From Klebsiella sp. RHBSTW-00484 (lineage in GTDB: Bacteria > Pseudomonadota > Gammaproteobacteria > Enterobacterales > Enterobacteriaceae), in NCBI RefSeq assembly GCF_013705725.1, contig NZ_CP055481.1, positions 6,266,683 through 6,330,682 on the forward strand: a stretch of 64,000 nucleotides of DNA, read 5' to 3'. A model generated the notes under the pieces. The model saw only the letters and a list, made by a program, of their open reading frames with translations. It was not told where the DNA came from and did no database searches. Both the position numbers and the translations under genes were made by a program. This document shows positions 60,870 through 64,000 of the stretch, piece by piece (within the stretch, counting starts at the first letter, position 1; every line of letters starts with the position of its first letter).

Positions 60870-60994
60870 ATACTCGAAATAATTCAAGTTGCAGGAAGGT
60901 GGCAAGTTAGTGAGGCCCCAAGAGCTTACTGTAGTAAGTGACTGGGGCGAACTAATGAAGCCAACGCATCTGCGGCTTGAAGAATGAAGAGTAT
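60870..60994. repeat. Full-length ERIC element
   Basis: 125 bp with terminal ATACTC / GAGTAT. The core AGCTTACTGTAGTAAGTGAC, then TGGGGCGAAC and GAAGCCAACGC, closely matches ERIC including the sequence used for the classical ERIC primers. It lies directly at the 3' end of yidC. Confidence 0.9.
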
Positions 60995-62640
60995 CAGGAT
61001 TTTTTCTTCTCGCGGCTATGTAGGCCACGCTTCTCCAGACCACGGTAAATCAGCTGCTGCTGGATAATGGTCACCAGGTTGCTGACGATATAGTAAACCA
61101 CCAGACCAGATGGGAACCACAGGAAGAACACCGTGAAGATGACCGGCATAAAGGTCATGATCTTCTGCTGCATCGGGTCGGTTACCGTGGTCGGCGACAT
61201 CTTCTGAATGAAGAACATCGTTGCGCCCATGATGATCGGCAGGATGTAGTACGGGTCTTGTGCTGACAGGTCGTGGATCCACAGGATAAACGGCGCATGA
61301 CGCAGTTCAACCGAAGCGCTCAGCATGTAATACAGCGCAAGGAAGATTGGCATCTGGATAATCAGCGGGAAGCAGCCACCCAGCGGGTTAACCTTCTCAG
61401 CTTTATACAGAGCCATCATTTCCTGGCTTTGACGCTGTTTGTCATCGCCCAGACGCTCACGCATTGCCTGAATCTTCGGCTGCAGCATACGCATCTTCGC
61501 CATGGAGGTGTACTGCGCTTTGGTCAGCGGGTACATGATGCCACGAACGATAAAGGTGATAACGATGATGGAGAAGCCCCAGTTACCCAGGAAGCTATGG
61601 ATCCATTTCAGCAGTTTGAACAACGGCTGAGAGATAAACCACAGCCAACCGTAGTCAACGGTCAGGTCAAGATGCGGCGCAACGGCAGCCATTTTGTCCT
61701 GAATTGCCGGGCCGACCCACAGGGTGCTTTCCAGCTTATCGGTTTGACCAGGCTGCACCAGAACCGGCTGAGATTTGTAGCCGATAGCTACAATACCGTT
61801 ACCGAGATTCGCGGTGTAGAAGTTGTTCGTGCCGTTGTTCTGCGGAACCCATGCGGTAGTAAAGTACTGCTGCAGCATGGCAACCCAACCGTTTTTGGTG
61901 CTGACGTTCAGGTTTTCGTTATCAACGATAGTGTCGAATTTATATTTTTCGTACTTCGTTTCAGATGTTGAATACGCTGCACCACGGAAAGTGTGCATTG
62001 TCGTCAGACCACCTGTCTGGGTATCGCGATGCGTCGGCAGATTGGCAGACTGCTTCAACTGGCCGAAGGTCGACACTTCCAGTGGTTTTTCGCTGGCGTT
62101 CTGTACGCTATAGGCGACATTTACCGCATACTCACCGCGTTTCAGGGTGAAAGTTTTGGTGAAAACGTTGCCTGCTTTATCGGTGTATGCCAGCGGAATG
62201 ACGATTTCGTTCTGGCCATCAGCCAGCACAAACGCATCTTTATCGACGTTATACAGCGGACGCGGGCCATTAGCCGGGTTATCCGGACCATCACGACCGG
62301 TTAAACCGCTCTGCGCCTGATAGGTAAATTGCGGCGTAGTTTCCAGTAACTGGAACGGTTCAGTCGACTTCAGCTCTTTCGGGTAAGCCAAAAGCAGCGC
62401 TTGCTCAACATCACCACCGCTGGTGTTGATGGTCAGGTCAAGCACATCGGTTTTTACCGTAATCAGTTTTCCCTGGCCACTGGCCGGTACGCCCTGGTCG
62501 GCGGCGCTACCCGCTGCTGTGGTCGTTGTCTGCGTGGTCTGCTGCTGAGGCTGAGGATTGTTATCCTGCTCCCAGGCTTGCCAGATCATGAAAGACACGA
62601 ACAACAAAGCGATGATAAGAAGATTGCGTTGCGAATCCAT
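60994..62640 (-). CDS. yidC: Membrane protein insertase YidC
   Basis: Inserts and folds inner-membrane proteins, with or without SecYEG; F0 subunit c, encoded earlier in this window, is a classic substrate. It is 548 aa: N-terminal membrane helix, a large periplasmic beta-domain (about 25-340), then five membrane helices with the hydrophilic groove, visible through [20 protein letters not shown] (conserved Arg) and [21 protein letters not shown] basic C-terminal tail ends SREKKKS. It follows yidD by 2 nt. Confidence 0.98.
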   Translation of the reverse strand: MDSQRNLLIIALLFVSFMIWQAWEQDNNPQPQQQTTQTTTTAAGSAADQGVPASGQGKLITVKTDVLDLTINTSGGDVEQALLLAYPKELKSTEPFQLLETTPQFTYQAQSGLTGRDGPDNPANGPRPLYNVDKDAFVLADGQNEIVIPLAYTDKAGNVFTKTFTLKRGEYAVNVAYSVQNASEKPLEVSTFGQLKQSANLPTHRDTQTGGLTTMHTFRGAAYSTSETKYEKYKFDTIVDNENLNVSTKNGWVAMLQQYFTTAWVPQNNGTNNFYTANLGNGIVAIGYKSQPVLVQPGQTDKLESTLWVGPAIQDKMAAVAPHLDLTVDYGWLWFISQPLFKLLKWIHSFLGNWGFSIIVITFIVRGIMYPLTKAQYTSMAKMRMLQPKIQAMRERLGDDKQRQSQEMMALYKAEKVNPLGGCFPLIIQMPIFLALYYMLSASVELRHAPFILWIHDLSAQDPYYILPIIMGATMFFIQKMSPTTVTDPMQQKIMTFMPVIFTVFFLWFPSGLVVYYIVSNLVTIIQQQLIYRGLEKRGLHSREKKKS

Positions 62641-62642
62641 CG

Positions 62643-62900
62643 TTAGTGTTCTCTGGTATCAAATGGTCCAGGCGGGACGGGATCGTCACCACCAGGGTGT
62701 AAAGGGTGGCATTTTAATACGCGTTTCACCGTCAACCAACTGCCTTTTATCAGTCCAAACCTGCGCAATGCCTCAATTCCGTATTGAGAGCAGGTTGGTG
62801 TGAAACGACAGTGCGGCCCGAGTAGCGGACTAATCAGGCGTTGATAGACCCGAATCAGGCCTATCAGGACCCGCGAGCCAGGCGACAGTGGCGGCGCCAT
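62643..62900 (-). CDS. yidD: Membrane protein insertion efficiency factor YidD
   Basis: Small membrane-associated protein of 85 aa that assists YidC-dependent insertion. Haemolysin-like signature with three conserved Cys: [14 protein letters not shown] and [14 protein letters not shown]. An amphipathic N-terminal helix attaches it to the inner membrane. Its start overlaps rnpA by 37 nt, a conserved arrangement. Confidence 0.97.
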   Translation of the reverse strand: MAPPLSPGSRVLIGLIRVYQRLISPLLGPHCRFTPTCSQYGIEALRRFGLIKGSWLTVKRVLKCHPLHPGGDDPVPPGPFDTREH

Positions 62901-63223
62901 AATTTTTCCAACGCTTCCGAGAGAGCACGGTTATCGAGGTCGGCAACCCCCTTCTTCGCCACCACCACGAAATCCATTGGTGGGAGTTCATGTTGACGTA
63001 AACGGAAGCTTTCACGCGTCAGACGTTTAATCCGATTGCGTTCATGTGCGCGTTTAACGTTTTTCTTGGCGACAGTAAGACCGATGCGGGGATGCCCCAG
63101 CGAATTTTGGCGGCCGAGGATGGTGATTTGCGGCGTGCCAGCCCGTAATGGCTGCTGGAAGACGAAAGTGAAATGACTGGGAGTTAACAAACGTAACTCC
63201 CTGGGAAATGCGAGCTTAACCAC
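62864..63223 (-). CDS. rnpA: Ribonuclease P protein component
   Basis: Protein subunit of RNase P, which with M1 RNA matures tRNA 5' ends. It is 119 aa, highly basic. RNP motif [20 protein letters not shown] (residues about 53-72) binds RNA, after the conserved aromatic cluster FTFVFQ. It begins 15 nt after rpmH. Confidence 0.98.
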   Translation of the reverse strand: MVKLAFPRELRLLTPSHFTFVFQQPLRAGTPQITILGRQNSLGHPRIGLTVAKKNVKRAHERNRIKRLTRESFRLRQHELPPMDFVVVAKKGVADLDNRALSEALEKLWRRHCRLARGS

Positions 63224-63238
63224 TCAGGGTTAGCTTTA

Positions 63239-64000
<762 letters not shown>

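Overview
This window is chromosomal DNA of a member of the Enterobacteriaceae, covering the replication-origin neighbourhood. Gene content and order match Escherichia coli closely: rbsDACBKR, kup, ravA-viaA, asnA/asnC, mioC, oriC, mnmG-rsmG, atpIBEFHAGDC, glmUS, pstSCAB-phoU, bgl-yieLK, yieH/adeP, chrR-yieE, mdtL-yidZ, mnmE, yidC-yidD-rnpA-rpmH. The last base lies immediately before where dnaA should start. Several gene sets differ from E. coli: a pectate lyase follows the atp operon, tnaCAB is absent between mdtL and mnmE, and bglG and bglB are missing. This points to a non-Escherichia enterobacterium of the Enterobacter/Klebsiella/Kosakonia type. I cannot fix the species from sequence alone.

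Layout. 1-5300: ribose operon (minus strand) with two LacI-type palindromes upstream. 5300-12000: kup, the MoxR/VWA pair ravA-viaA, and the asparagine pair asnA/asnC. 12000-15500: mioC, oriC with five DnaA-box-like sites, mnmG and rsmG. 16000-23050: the nine-gene ATP synthase operon. 23050-25960: lineage-specific segment with a 23-codon ORF under a perfect CRP-type palindrome and a secreted PL9 pectate lyase (PelX-like) with a KdgR-type box. 25960-34510: glmU, glmS and the phosphate (pst-phoU) operon behind tandem Pho boxes. 34510-40600: a reduced bgl operon (two antiterminator/terminator cassettes, bglF, bglH, yieL, yieK). 41000-43080: a polyol permease and SDR dehydrogenase pair. 43260-51900: yieH/adeP under PurR-like boxes, chrR, yieE, yidZ, mdtL, then a LysR regulator divergent from a HAD phosphatase, an unknown 146-aa protein and a GNAT acetyltransferase.

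51997-59452 is a compact (about 7.4 kb) integrative element in the 3' end of mnmE. A P4-type tyrosine integrase lies at the mnmE end. The cargo is one very large (1253 aa) protein with a nuclease-like N-terminus and a decayed STAND-type ATPase region, plus the first 62 codons of a second gene cut off by an IS3-family element. A P4-satellite-like regulatory stretch lies beside the IS. This is the best candidate in the window for an undescribed system, probably anti-phage defence.

59400-64000: mnmE, yidC, yidD, rnpA, rpmH and the dnaA/rpmH control region. Four ERIC-family repeats, one a 59-bp miniature, sit in intercistronic gaps (pstS-pstC, pstB-phoU, glmU-glmS, yidC-mnmE).
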